64,000 nucleotides of DNA from Prochlorococcus marinus XMU1410 (GTDB lineage Bacteria > Cyanobacteriota > Cyanobacteriia > PCC-6307 > Cyanobiaceae), in NCBI RefSeq assembly GCF_017696085.1, contig NZ_JAAORH010000001.1, positions 186,001 to 250,000 on the forward strand, written 5' to 3'. Both the position numbers and the translations under genes were made by a program. Below, one piece after another: positions 21,458-30,082 of the stretch (positions within the stretch are counted from its first letter, which is position 1; the number at the start of each line of letters is the position of its first letter). The notes under the pieces are model-generated. The model did no database searches and had not been told where the DNA came from. It saw only the letters and a list, made by a program, of their open reading frames with translations.

Positions 21458-21771
21458 TTAATTTGCTTATTTATGGTTTTATTAAAGAGATCAATTTGAT
21501 TATTGATACTTTTAATTTCATTTAAAGCTTTTTTTATTTTGGAATCTGGATAAGTATTTGAGGAATCATTTTCTTGAATATTTTCAGCTTTCTCCATTCT
21601 TGAGGCTTCTTCGATTATGGATTCTTTTAAACTATCAAATTCTTTTTTGAGAATTTCAGGAGCATCCTGAGCAATATGTGTTGCTTCTTCAATTTTTTCA
21701 ACCAATATTTCGTTTAATTTTTCGGTTACTTTCTTAATGGCAGCTTTTAAAAGGTAATCAGAGTTGGTCAT
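21454..21771 (-). CDS. Small helical protein of unknown function coupled to the ABC1 kinase gene
   Basis: A 105-residue, strongly charged, almost wholly helical protein without cysteine, tryptophan or membrane segment. The pattern of hydrophobics every three to four residues suggests a coiled coil. I recognise no family. Its stop overlaps the start of the ABC1/UbiB-like gene by four bases (ATGA), the usual sign of translational coupling, so a role as partner or regulator of that protein is a reasonable guess. Confidence 0.7.
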   Translation of the reverse strand: MTNSDYLLKAAIKKVTEKLNEILVEKIEEATHIAQDAPEILKKEFDSLKESIIEEASRMEKAENIQENDSSNTYPDSKIKKALNEIKSINNQIDLFNKTINKQIK

Positions 21772-21810
21772 GAAAAATATAATGTTTCAACGGCAATTGA
21801 TTTTTCGATA

Positions 21811-21828
21811 TGATCTAATAATAGATCA
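21811..21828. repeat. Inverted repeat in divergent spacer (TGATCTA-N4-TAGATCA)
   Basis: A perfect 7-bp inverted repeat with a 4-base centre, lying about 40 bp upstream of the 105-residue gene and about 195 bp upstream of the TrxB-like gene. It is not followed by a T run, so it is not a terminator. It may be an operator or a chance AT-rich palindrome. Confidence 0.4.
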
Positions 21829-22005
21829 ATACAGAACGTTTCACGTAACTGATCATTTTGATAATTAATTTTTTATGTTTTTCCTATGTAAGTTTGTTTC
21901 TATATTAAGCTTTTTTCTCTTTTTTCTTTTAACTTATATTTATATAAAGGTTCAGGTATTTACTTTAAAAATATCTTCTAACCAAGAACTCATCTAATTA
22001 ACTAC

Positions 22006-22013
22006 AAAAGGAG
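22006..22013 (+). promoter_or_regulatory. Ribosome binding site deciding a TTG start
   Basis: AAAAGGAG sits 10 bases before the TTG at 22024. It is a clear Shine-Dalgarno sequence, uncommon in this window, and fixes the unusual TTG start of the TrxB-like gene. Confidence 0.7.
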
Positions 22014-22023
22014 TTTTTAAAAA

Positions 22024-22980
22024 TTGGAAATCATTGAGTCAGATGTAGTTATTATCGGAGGAGGCCCGGCCGGATGTACTTGCGCACTTTATACATCTCG
22101 TTCAAATTTAAAGACAGTAATTTTAGATAAAAATCCATCTGTTGGCGCCTTAGCAATAACTCATCAAATAGCTAATTATCCAGGGGTTCCTGTTGATATA
22201 AGTGGAGAAAAATTACTTACCCTAATGAGAGAACAGGCTGTGCAATACGGCACAGATTATAGAAGAGCGCAAGTGTTTGGAATAGACGCTAGTGGAGAAT
22301 GGAAAATGGTTTACACGCCCGAAGGCACTTTTAAAGCTAAAGCACTTGTACTTGCAAGTGGAGCCATGGGTAGGCCTGCATCATTTAAGGGAGAAGCGGA
22401 TTTTCTTGGTAAAGGAGTAAGTTATTGTGCTACATGTGATGGGGCTTTTTATAAAAATAGAGAGGTTGCCGTTGTTGGAGTAAACAAGGAGGCAATTGAA
22501 GAGGCAACTGTTCTAACTAAATTCGCATCAACCGTGCATTGGATTACATCAAGTGATCCTAAATCAGATAACGAAGAAGCTATGGAATTGATGGATAATT
22601 CAAATATAAAACATTGGAGTAGAACAAGATTATTAGAAATATTGGGAGATGATATGGGTGTTAATGGGGTCGTTGTAAAAAATAAGCAAGAGGAAAATCC
22701 TATCAATTTAAATTTAGATGGAGTGTTTGTCTACATGAGTGGTTCGAAGCCGATTACTGATTTTTTAGGGGATCAAATTGCTTTAAAAGAAGACGGAGGA
22801 GTTATTGTGGATGACTTTATGTCTACAAATTCTGATGGAGTATGGGCTATTGGAGATATAAGAAACACACCATTTAAGCAAGCCGTAGTTGCAGCTTCTG
22901 ACGGATGTATTGCTGCAATGTCAATTGATAGATATTTAAATAGTAGAAAAAATATTAGAGTGGATTGGATTCATTCTTAA
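22024..22980 (+). CDS. Thioredoxin-reductase-like flavoprotein lacking NADPH-binding motifs
   Basis: A 318-residue protein with the TrxB fold. FAD motif GGGPAG is at 12-17, the redox pair CATC at C135/C138, and the C-terminal FAD segment WAIGDIRNTPFKQ is intact. The two motifs that hold NADPH in TrxB are gone: GxGxxA reads GVNKEA (152-157), and HRRxxxR reads TSSDPKS (175-181). It may therefore not use NADPH. Relatives without these motifs include ferredoxin-dependent flavin thioredoxin reductases and the diflavin-linked disulfide oxidoreductases reported from cyanobacteria; which it matches is inference. The start is TTG with a strong AAAAGGAG upstream. Confidence 0.85.
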   Translation: MEIIESDVVIIGGGPAGCTCALYTSRSNLKTVILDKNPSVGALAITHQIANYPGVPVDISGEKLLTLMREQAVQYGTDYRRAQVFGIDASGEWKMVYTPEGTFKAKALVLASGAMGRPASFKGEADFLGKGVSYCATCDGAFYKNREVAVVGVNKEAIEEATVLTKFASTVHWITSSDPKSDNEEAMELMDNSNIKHWSRTRLLEILGDDMGVNGVVVKNKQEENPINLNLDGVFVYMSGSKPITDFLGDQIALKEDGGVIVDDFMSTNSDGVWAIGDIRNTPFKQAVVAASDGCIAAMSIDRYLNSRKNIRVDWIHS

Positions 22981-23001
22981 ATAAAATATACCTTCTTTGA
23001 T

Positions 23002-23283
23002 CTAAAGGGGTGTTGCTTCAGAAATATAAGCGACTCCTCCGTAATAGCTCAAATCGTCCCTGATGTTATCTCTCATTTTATCTATTAATTCTTGCTCGCA
23101 AAAAACAATTACATGAGCATTTGCTCCTAATCCTGTAAATTCCATATCTTCTGTTACAACTCTTTCAGGTCCTCTGCCTGTAGCGTGTTTCATAACTGTA
23201 TATCCAGGAACATTAGCTTTTTCTAATGTTTTAATGATTGCATCTAGTTCTCTTTCACTAAATATCAAATCTAATCTTTTCAT
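23002..23283 (-). CDS. sbtB: PII-like protein SbtB, regulator of bicarbonate transporter SbtA
   Basis: A 93-residue ferredoxin-fold PII relative encoded 2 bp after sbtA. SbtB proteins bind adenine nucleotides, including cAMP, and dock on the cytosolic face of SbtA to control bicarbonate uptake. The T-loop region (about residues 32-50, with GRGPERVV) and the VIVFCEQE strand are visible. Freshwater homologues are near 110 residues and end in a cysteine-bounded CGPxGC loop; this one stops at SEATPL with no such loop and has a single cysteine. Identification rests on the fold pattern and the sbtA linkage. Confidence 0.85.
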   Translation of the reverse strand: MKRLDLIFSERELDAIIKTLEKANVPGYTVMKHATGRGPERVVTEDMEFTGLGANAHVIVFCEQELIDKMRDNIRDDLSYYGGVAYISEATPL

Positions 23284-23285
23284 TT

Positions 23286-24284
23286 TTATAAAGGTGATAG
23301 TGGGATAATAGTATTTACTAAACTCATATATATGGGAATGCCGAGAACTATATTGAATGGGAAAGTTAGACCTAGTGTAGTTGAAATATAATAACTAGAT
23401 TTAGCTTCTGGAACTGTCATCCTCATTGCTGCAGGAACTGCTAAATAAGACGCGCTTGCACATAAAACCACAAATAAAAGTGAGTTGCCAGGTCCTAAAG
23501 ATAAAAATCTTGCAACGAAAACACCAATAAATGCGTTAAATAAAGGCATAAAAATGGCAAATCCAATCAAGAACGAACCTGCATTTTTCAGTCTCGGCAA
23601 TCTTTGAGCAGCAACTATTCCCATATCTAACAAGAAGAAGCATTCTGCTCCATAGAATAATTGTCCAGTAAAAGGCTCCATTTTTTCAATTCCTGAGGGA
23701 TTAATGGAAGCAGTGAGAAATCCTACAATCAAGCTTGAGAGCAATAAATAAACTGATCCATTCAAAAGTGATTCGTGTAATATTGCGCTTAGATGCATTT
23801 TTCTTGATTTTGGTCTATTTTTTGGAGCTGCAAATTTCACAAGTAATAATCCAACAATTATTGCAGGAGACTCCATTAAAGCTAAAGCGCCAACCATAAA
23901 CCCATCAAAAGCTATTTTTTGACTTTCTAAAAAACTTTCTGCAGAGATAAATGTAACAGCACTAATTGAACCGTATGCTGCTGCTATCGCGGCTGAATTA
24001 AAGACATCAAACTTAAATCTTAAAATTAAAAATCCAATCAGCGGGATTACTAGTGACATCAGTATTGCAGCACTTAAAGTAGGCAATACTTGATCTGTAA
24101 AACCACTTTTCTGTATCTCTATACCTCCTTTAAAACCAATAGCTAGGAGTAGGTATAAGGAGAAGAGTTTAGGTAATGGAGCTGGTATCTCTAAATCAGA
24201 TTTAAAGAGTACTGATATTGCTCCAATCAAAAAGAAAAGAACTGGCGGGGCTAATACATTTTGCAGAATTGGACTTATTTCCAT
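23286..24284 (-). CDS. sbtA: Sodium-dependent bicarbonate transporter SbtA
   Basis: Integral plasma-membrane protein of 332 residues with about ten hydrophobic helices in two similar halves, as in SbtA. It imports bicarbonate with sodium to feed the carboxysome. Recognisable points are the N-terminal NVLAPPVLFFLIG helix, AAAYGSISAVTF at the first crossover region, and CASASYLAVPAAMRM at the second. It is the middle gene of a tight operon: a SulP transporter 6 bp upstream and sbtB 2 bp downstream. That arrangement supports an inorganic-carbon role for all three. Confidence 0.88.
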   Translation of the reverse strand: MEISPILQNVLAPPVLFFLIGAISVLFKSDLEIPAPLPKLFSLYLLLAIGFKGGIEIQKSGFTDQVLPTLSAAILMSLVIPLIGFLILRFKFDVFNSAAIAAAYGSISAVTFISAESFLESQKIAFDGFMVGALALMESPAIIVGLLLVKFAAPKNRPKSRKMHLSAILHESLLNGSVYLLLSSLIVGFLTASINPSGIEKMEPFTGQLFYGAECFFLLDMGIVAAQRLPRLKNAGSFLIGFAIFMPLFNAFIGVFVARFLSLGPGNSLLFVVLCASASYLAVPAAMRMTVPEAKSSYYISTTLGLTFPFNIVLGIPIYMSLVNTIIPLSPL

Positions 24285-24290
24285 AAATTA

Positions 24291-25958
24291 TTAGGCTATT
24301 TCATTTAGAGCAGTTTTTAAAGCTTCTTTTCTTGTTTCAATAATCCCTTCAACTCCAAACTTAGCTAATCTATCTTTTACTTTTTCATTAGCACCTGCAA
24401 CAAATGCTTTTCTGGAATTATTTTTTGCTTCTTGCATCATATCTTCTATTGCCAGAGTCGCGGTCACTCCAAGTCTTGGAACATCAGTGATATCTAATAT
24501 CAAAACTTTGTAGTTTCTTACAAGCATCATTCTCTCAGATATACCTTTAGCTGCTCCAAAACTAAGTGGTCCTTTAAGTCTAAATAGCATTACTTCTCCT
24601 GAACATCTATCTAGTAGTGCTTTTTCATCAGCAGGTAATGCATTTTTAGCTTGATCATCTTTTGATAAAGGATTATCCTCATCCATACCTTCTAGTTGAG
24701 TTTCAGTTATTGAATCGATAGTGAGCATATTTGCTATGAATACACCTACTAGAACTGCCCAAATTAAATCCCAAAAAACTGTCATCAAAAGTACGCCATA
24801 CATTACTACTGAAGTTTTTAAAGATAATTTGTGAGCCCTCCTTAAAAATCCCCAATCAATAATATCTAAACCTACTTTTATAAGGATTCCTGCTAGTAAC
24901 GCAGTTGGTATTTGCTCAGCTAAAGGTCCCGCACCAACTAAAACTATCAACAATACAACTGAGTGAACCATACCAGAGATAGGAGTTGATCCTCCAGATT
25001 TAACATTTATGACTGTTCTCATTGTTGCTCCTGCTCCAGGTAAACCTGAAAACAGACCTGCAACTGCATTTCCTATCCCTTGACCAATAAGTTCTCTATC
25101 AGAATTATGTTTTGTTTGAGAGATATTGTCTGCTACTAGAGATGTCAGTAAGGAGTCAATTGCGCCAAGTACTGCTAGGACTAATCCTGCTTTGAAAATA
25201 ATTGGGAAATATTGATTAAAACTTGGGAAATTTAAAGATGGAACTCCCCTTGGAATTTCTCCAATTCTATCAATTGCTCCATCTCCAAAAATTAATATTG
25301 ATATTGGAGTAACTATCAATAGTGCCAAGAGAGGAGAAGGTACCCACTGACTTATTTTTCTAGGAGTAAGAAATACTATACCTAGTGTCATTATTGCAAC
25401 TCCAATAGCAGCACCATTGGGCTGGAAATTTGAAAATACAGTAGTTAAAGATTCGACTACTCCACCTCGAGTGCTAATTCCAAGTAATGGTCCAATCTGA
25501 AGCGCAATGATTATTACTCCAATACCAGACATAAATCCTGAAACAACAGAATATGGAACTAAAGTAATGTATTTACCTAGTTTTAGAATCCCGAATAATA
25601 TTTGCAGTAAGCCGCCAATGACTACCGCTGCCATAACTAAAGGTAAAATTTGTCCTGCAGAAAGATCTCTTGGAACCCCTACTGCGGCCAAGCCTGCTAC
25701 TACGCCTGCAACAGTTACACTCATGGGACCGGTAGGTCCACTAACTTGAGCAGGTGTTCCGCCGAATAATGCGGCTAAAAAACCAACTACTACTGCTCCA
25801 TAAAGTCCATAAATTGCTCCGCCAGGTCCTAACGCAGCATTTCCAAAAGCAAGAGCGAGAGGTAAAGCCACTACTGCGGCTGTGATGCCTCCTAGAATAT
25901 CGCCTCTTACATTTTTCAGATGAAATCCATTAATTATGTTCAAAGATGCTTTCCTCAA
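24291..25958 (-). CDS. bicA: SulP-family anion transporter with STAS domain, BicA-like
   Basis: A 555-residue SLC26/SulP carrier. The first ~410 residues contain the membrane domain with the motif VSGPTGPMSVTV and the GNAVAGLFSGLPGAGATMRT segment; a STAS domain follows from about residue 440 (VLILDITDVPRLGVTATLAIEDM broken over its centre). In cyanobacteria this family includes BicA, a low-affinity, high-flux Na+/bicarbonate symporter; sulfate transport is the main alternative. The operon with sbtA and sbtB favours bicarbonate. The start appears to be TTG at 25958, with another TTG five codons later. No ATG lies near the expected N-terminus. Confidence 0.8.
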   Translation of the reverse strand: MRKASLNIINGFHLKNVRGDILGGITAAVVALPLALAFGNAALGPGGAIYGLYGAVVVGFLAALFGGTPAQVSGPTGPMSVTVAGVVAGLAAVGVPRDLSAGQILPLVMAAVVIGGLLQILFGILKLGKYITLVPYSVVSGFMSGIGVIIIALQIGPLLGISTRGGVVESLTTVFSNFQPNGAAIGVAIMTLGIVFLTPRKISQWVPSPLLALLIVTPISILIFGDGAIDRIGEIPRGVPSLNFPSFNQYFPIIFKAGLVLAVLGAIDSLLTSLVADNISQTKHNSDRELIGQGIGNAVAGLFSGLPGAGATMRTVINVKSGGSTPISGMVHSVVLLIVLVGAGPLAEQIPTALLAGILIKVGLDIIDWGFLRRAHKLSLKTSVVMYGVLLMTVFWDLIWAVLVGVFIANMLTIDSITETQLEGMDEDNPLSKDDQAKNALPADEKALLDRCSGEVMLFRLKGPLSFGAAKGISERMMLVRNYKVLILDITDVPRLGVTATLAIEDMMQEAKNNSRKAFVAGANEKVKDRLAKFGVEGIIETRKEALKTALNEIA

Positions 25959-26166
25959 AATAAATACTTAACTAAAAGATATTATCTCTAAATGATGTAA
26001 ATTTGTGAAAAATGAAGATTGTGCAAAATATTTTTGTAACTTTTTTTGCTCTTATTAAATAAATTTTAGTTAATTTTCCTGAACAAAAGTAGTCTCTGAT
26101 TAATTTTTGTGCGAGGCAAGCGATTAATGTATTAGATAAATATTTTTCAATTTAAATAATATTCAA

Positions 26167-27168
26167 ATGAATTCGATTATTCGTCCAAGAAGATTAAGAA
26201 GAAATGAGGCAATTAGAGAAATGGTTAGAGAAAACCATCTAACGGCATCGGACTTTATATATCCATTATTTATTCATGAAAAAGATTTTAAAGAGGACAT
26301 TTCAGCAATGCCCGGAACTTATAGATGGGATATTAATGGCTTAATAAAGGAGGTTACTAGGGCATGGGAATTGGGAATAAGGTGTGTGGTTCTTTTCCCA
26401 AAAATTGACGATAGCTTAAAGACTGAAGATGGAGCAGAATGTTTTAATGAAGATGGTTTAATACCTAAAGCTATTCGAATATTAAAAAAAGAGATTCCAG
26501 AAATGGCAATAATGACAGATGTTGCCTTGGACCCATACTCTTGTGATGGTCATGATGGATTAGTTGATGAAACTGGCAAAATATTGAACGATGAAACAAT
26601 CGAAATTTTAAAAAAACAAGCTTTAACTCAAGCTAGAGCTGGAGCAGATTTTATTGGCCCTAGTGACATGATGGATGGGAGAGTTGGAGCAATTAGAACT
26701 GCTCTTGATAGTGAAGGATTTAGTGATGTAGGTATTATTAGTTATACAGCTAAATATTCATCTGCTTATTATGGTCCGTTTAGAACTGCTTTAGATTCGG
26801 CTCCTAGAGAAAATAGTAAGAAAGTAATTCCAGACAATAAGTCTACATATCAAATGGACCCTGCCAATTCAAAAGAGGCTTTAATTGAATCTGCATTGGA
26901 TCAGTATGAAGGAGCTGATATTTTGATGGTAAAACCAGGAATTTCATATTTGGATATTGTTTATAGACTAAGCACATTTTCAAATAAGCCCATAGCTGCA
27001 TACAACGTTAGTGGGGAGTATTCCATGGTAAAGTCTGCTGCTATGAAGAACTGGATTAACGAAAAAGATATTGTTTTAGAGACATTGCTTAGTTTTAAAA
27101 GAGCAGGAGCAAAATTAATACTCACTTATCATGCTTGTGATGCATCTCAATGGTTGCAGGATACTTAA
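26167..27168 (+). CDS. hemB: Delta-aminolevulinic acid dehydratase (porphobilinogen synthase)
   Basis: Condenses two 5-aminolevulinate molecules to porphobilinogen, on the route to heme and chlorophyll. The 333-residue protein has both active-site lysines, in TAKYSSAYYGPFR and in LMVKPGISY. The metal loop reads ALDPYSCDGHDG. This is the aspartate-rich, magnesium-type form found in plants and cyanobacteria, although one cysteine sits in the loop. The ATG at 26167 gives the standard N-terminus RPRRLRR. A 208-bp AT-rich spacer separates it from the SulP gene. Confidence 0.96.
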   Translation: MNSIIRPRRLRRNEAIREMVRENHLTASDFIYPLFIHEKDFKEDISAMPGTYRWDINGLIKEVTRAWELGIRCVVLFPKIDDSLKTEDGAECFNEDGLIPKAIRILKKEIPEMAIMTDVALDPYSCDGHDGLVDETGKILNDETIEILKKQALTQARAGADFIGPSDMMDGRVGAIRTALDSEGFSDVGIISYTAKYSSAYYGPFRTALDSAPRENSKKVIPDNKSTYQMDPANSKEALIESALDQYEGADILMVKPGISYLDIVYRLSTFSNKPIAAYNVSGEYSMVKSAAMKNWINEKDIVLETLLSFKRAGAKLILTYHACDASQWLQDT

Positions 27169-27230
27169 AAACTCATTATTAACAAAAATTTGGTTTATTC
27201 TTAGATAAATAATAAATTAATTGCTTTGTT

Positions 27231-27617
27231 TTGAAGTTTTCACAAGGAGTAAATAGGATTGGTCACATTGCACTTAGAGTAGATGATCTCGAAAGGGCGA
27301 AATCTTTTTATATTAAGCTGGGTATGAAATTGGTTTGGGATGATAAAGATTGGTCTTATTTAGAGGCAGGTAAAGGGAAAGATGGACTTGCTTTGTTAGG
27401 CCCTAGCTACAAAGCTGCGGGACCTCACTTTGCTTTTCATTTTGAAAATAAAAAAGAAGTGGAAAATATTCAAAATGATTTAAAAAATTCTGGTGTAAAA
27501 GTTGGTCCTTTACATGAGCATAGAGATGGAACAGCATCTTTTTATATGAAGGATACTGAAGGAAACTGGCTTGAGATGCTTTATGTTCCTCCTGAGGGTA
27601 TTCAATCGAATACTTGA
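27231..27617 (+). CDS. Glyoxalase/VOC-fold protein
   Basis: A 128-residue vicinal-oxygen-chelate protein resembling lactoylglutathione lyase. It has the paired beta-alpha-beta units, the N-terminal metal histidine in IGHIALRV (H12), a histidine in HFAFHF and the C-terminal glutamate in WLEMLYV. The likely reaction is detoxification of methylglyoxal, but VOC proteins are diverse and the substrate cannot be fixed. Translation seems to start at TTG (27231); no ATG precedes the conserved beta strand. It ends 13 bp before mutS2. Confidence 0.75.
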   Translation: MKFSQGVNRIGHIALRVDDLERAKSFYIKLGMKLVWDDKDWSYLEAGKGKDGLALLGPSYKAAGPHFAFHFENKKEVENIQNDLKNSGVKVGPLHEHRDGTASFYMKDTEGNWLEMLYVPPEGIQSNT

Positions 27618-27630
27618 TTCTTTTTTTTGT

Positions 27631-30042
27631 ATGCAAGAGAAAAGTTATTCTAAAAAATCATATTCAGATAACACCTTAGAAGAAGAATCTATAAACCTTT
27701 TAGAGTGGGATTCATTAAAAACCCATTTATCTTCCTTCGCCTCAACGGAAATGGGTAAACGATCAATTTTAAGTTTTGTTATACCTTCAGAATACGAGGC
27801 ATCTAAAAGACTTTTGAATGAAACTGTTGAAATTAATGAGTTAGAAAAAAATTTAGATAAATCAATTAGTTTTTCTGGTGTTTTTGATATTAGTAGAAAT
27901 ATTGAAATTTGTTCGAAGGGAGGTGTAATTTCATCTTCTGAATTGTTAGAAATAGCGAAAACAATTGCTGCAGCAAGAAATTTAAAAAAAATCTTATTAG
28001 ATTTTGAACAAAGGCCTTATATTTCATCATTTACAAAAAATTTAATTGACCATCAGAATATCGAAACGATTTTTAAAAAAGGCATTGAATCCAATGGAAG
28101 GATTTCAGACAATGCTAGTAATGAACTATCTATTCTTAGAAAAGAATTTTTATCTAAGAAACTTGAAAGAAAAATATTAGTTGAAAAATTTATTCAAAAG
28201 AATTTAGCTTATTTGCAAGATACTACTATTGGAGATCGATATGGAAGGCCTGTTTTAGCAGTGAAAGTTAATTATGTAGATAAATTTAAAGGAATAATTC
28301 ATGACTCTTCATCTTCAGGAAATACAGTATATTTTGAGCCTGAAAGTGTAGTAACTAAAGGTAATAAGATTGCTTCTTTAGAGGCTAGGATCACAGCAGA
28401 AGAATTTAAATTACTTAAGAAATGGTCCCAGGTTGTTAGTGATAATTCAGAAAATCTTATTGAAATGGCATCCATTTTATTGAGATTAGAAAATGCCCTA
28501 ACTCGTTCAAGATATTCGAAATGGATTGGAGGCAAAACTCCTACTTTTGAGAAAAGTCCTATTATTTCTTTAATTGGTTTTTCTCATCCGTTATTGATTT
28601 GGGAACATAAGAAAAAAGGAGCCCCTTCACCAGTAGCTGTCGATTTTTATATAAATAGGAATATTAAAGTTGTAGCTATTACAGGTCCAAATACTGGAGG
28701 TAAAACAGCAGCTTTAAAAGGTTTGGGCTTGTCTTTACTTATGGCTAGAGCAGGATTATTGATACCTTCAACTAATAATCCTATTATCCCTTTTTGTCCA
28801 AATATATATGTGGATATAGGAGATAATCAATCATTAGAAGAAAATTTATCTACCTTCAGTGGGCACATATCCCGCATAAAAGAAATATTAGATTCACTTG
28901 ATTATAAGAAAGGATTGTCGGTTGTTTTGCTAGATGAGATTGGATCTGGCACAGATCCTCTTGAAGGAAGTGCTCTTGCGATGGCTTTATTAAAAGAATT
29001 TGCAAATAAATCTGATATCACTTTTGCAACTACACATTATGGAGATATTAAGGCTTTAAAATATAACGACTCAAGATTTGAAAACGTATCAGTTGCCTTT
29101 GATGAGGATTCTTTGAAGCCAAAATATATACTCAACTGGGGTATTCCTGGGAGAAGTAATGCTTTGTCAATTTCAAAGAGAATTGGTCTCGATGAAAGCA
29201 TACTCAATGAAGCTGCAAATTATCTAAAGCCAAAAGAAGTTGACAATATTAACAGTATTATCAAAGGACTTGAGGAAGAGAAGATTAAACAACAAAATTC
29301 TGCAGAAGCTGCTGCAGAATTGATTGCAAGGACTGAAATATTACATGATGAACTGAAGAGAAATTATGAATATCAAAAAATAAATGCTGAAAAAATCCAG
29401 GAAATTGAAAGGTCTAAATTATCAAAACATATTGTATCCGCTAAAAAAGAGGTGATAGATTTGATTAAAAAATTAAGAGATAAAAATGTAAATGGAGAGG
29501 ATACGAGAATTATTGGAAAAAGATTAAAGGAAATTGAAAAGGAACATTTAACCCAAAAAAAACCTGAAAAGTCAATATCGTGGAACCCTCAGGTAGGTGA
29601 TTTTGTAAAAATTAAAAGTCTAAATAGTACGGGACAAATTGTAGATTTAGATAAAAAAGATGGTTTTTATGAAATTAAATGTGGTTCATTTAGAAGTACA
29701 TTATCTGTAAATGACTTTGAAGGTATTAATGGAGAAAAGCCTAATTTCAAAAGTTCAAAAATTGAGATCAAGTCTATAAGAGAAGATTTTTCTTTTTCTA
29801 AAATTAGAACGAGTAAAAATACAATTGACGTAAGAGGGTTAAGAGTCCATGAAGCCGAAATAATTATTGAAGAGAAAATTAGAAAATTTCATGGCCCGCT
29901 ATGGATTGTTCATGGAATTGGCACAGGAAAATTAAAAAAAGGACTAAGAAATTGGTTATCAGGTTTAAATTATGTTGATAAGATTGAAGATGCAGCCAAC
30001 AACGAGGGTGGCCCTGGTTGCAGTATTGCGTGGATAAAATAA
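27631..30042 (+). CDS. mutS2: MutS2-family endonuclease/ATPase
   Basis: MutS2 proteins act on branched DNA and stalled ribosomes rather than in mismatch repair. The 803-residue protein has the MutS core and ATPase with Walker A GPNTGGKTAALK and Walker B VLLDEIGSGTDP, then a lysine- and glutamate-rich coiled region, and a C-terminal Smr nuclease domain beginning with TIDVRGLRVHEAE and including IVHGIGTGKL. I chose the ATG at 27631. An in-frame TTG at 27571 would overlap the upstream gene and add 20 residues with no conserved look. Confidence 0.93.
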   Translation: MQEKSYSKKSYSDNTLEEESINLLEWDSLKTHLSSFASTEMGKRSILSFVIPSEYEASKRLLNETVEINELEKNLDKSISFSGVFDISRNIEICSKGGVISSSELLEIAKTIAAARNLKKILLDFEQRPYISSFTKNLIDHQNIETIFKKGIESNGRISDNASNELSILRKEFLSKKLERKILVEKFIQKNLAYLQDTTIGDRYGRPVLAVKVNYVDKFKGIIHDSSSSGNTVYFEPESVVTKGNKIASLEARITAEEFKLLKKWSQVVSDNSENLIEMASILLRLENALTRSRYSKWIGGKTPTFEKSPIISLIGFSHPLLIWEHKKKGAPSPVAVDFYINRNIKVVAITGPNTGGKTAALKGLGLSLLMARAGLLIPSTNNPIIPFCPNIYVDIGDNQSLEENLSTFSGHISRIKEILDSLDYKKGLSVVLLDEIGSGTDPLEGSALAMALLKEFANKSDITFATTHYGDIKALKYNDSRFENVSVAFDEDSLKPKYILNWGIPGRSNALSISKRIGLDESILNEAANYLKPKEVDNINSIIKGLEEEKIKQQNSAEAAAELIARTEILHDELKRNYEYQKINAEKIQEIERSKLSKHIVSAKKEVIDLIKKLRDKNVNGEDTRIIGKRLKEIEKEHLTQKKPEKSISWNPQVGDFVKIKSLNSTGQIVDLDKKDGFYEIKCGSFRSTLSVNDFEGINGEKPNFKSSKIEIKSIREDFSFSKIRTSKNTIDVRGLRVHEAEIIIEEKIRKFHGPLWIVHGIGTGKLKKGLRNWLSGLNYVDKIEDAANNEGGPGCSIAWIK

Positions 30043-30082
30043 AATTTAAAATACCTAGAAAACAATTTAATAAGCGTATTAA

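Noticed and set aside
22006-22024. A missed upstream ATG for the TrxB-like gene
   Set aside because: No in-frame ATG precedes the FAD motif, and the strong AAAAGGAG is well placed for the TTG.
27571-27630. Longer MutS2 start at TTG 27571
   Set aside because: It overlaps the glyoxalase-fold gene by 47 bases and adds residues without conserved character; ATG 27631 is better.
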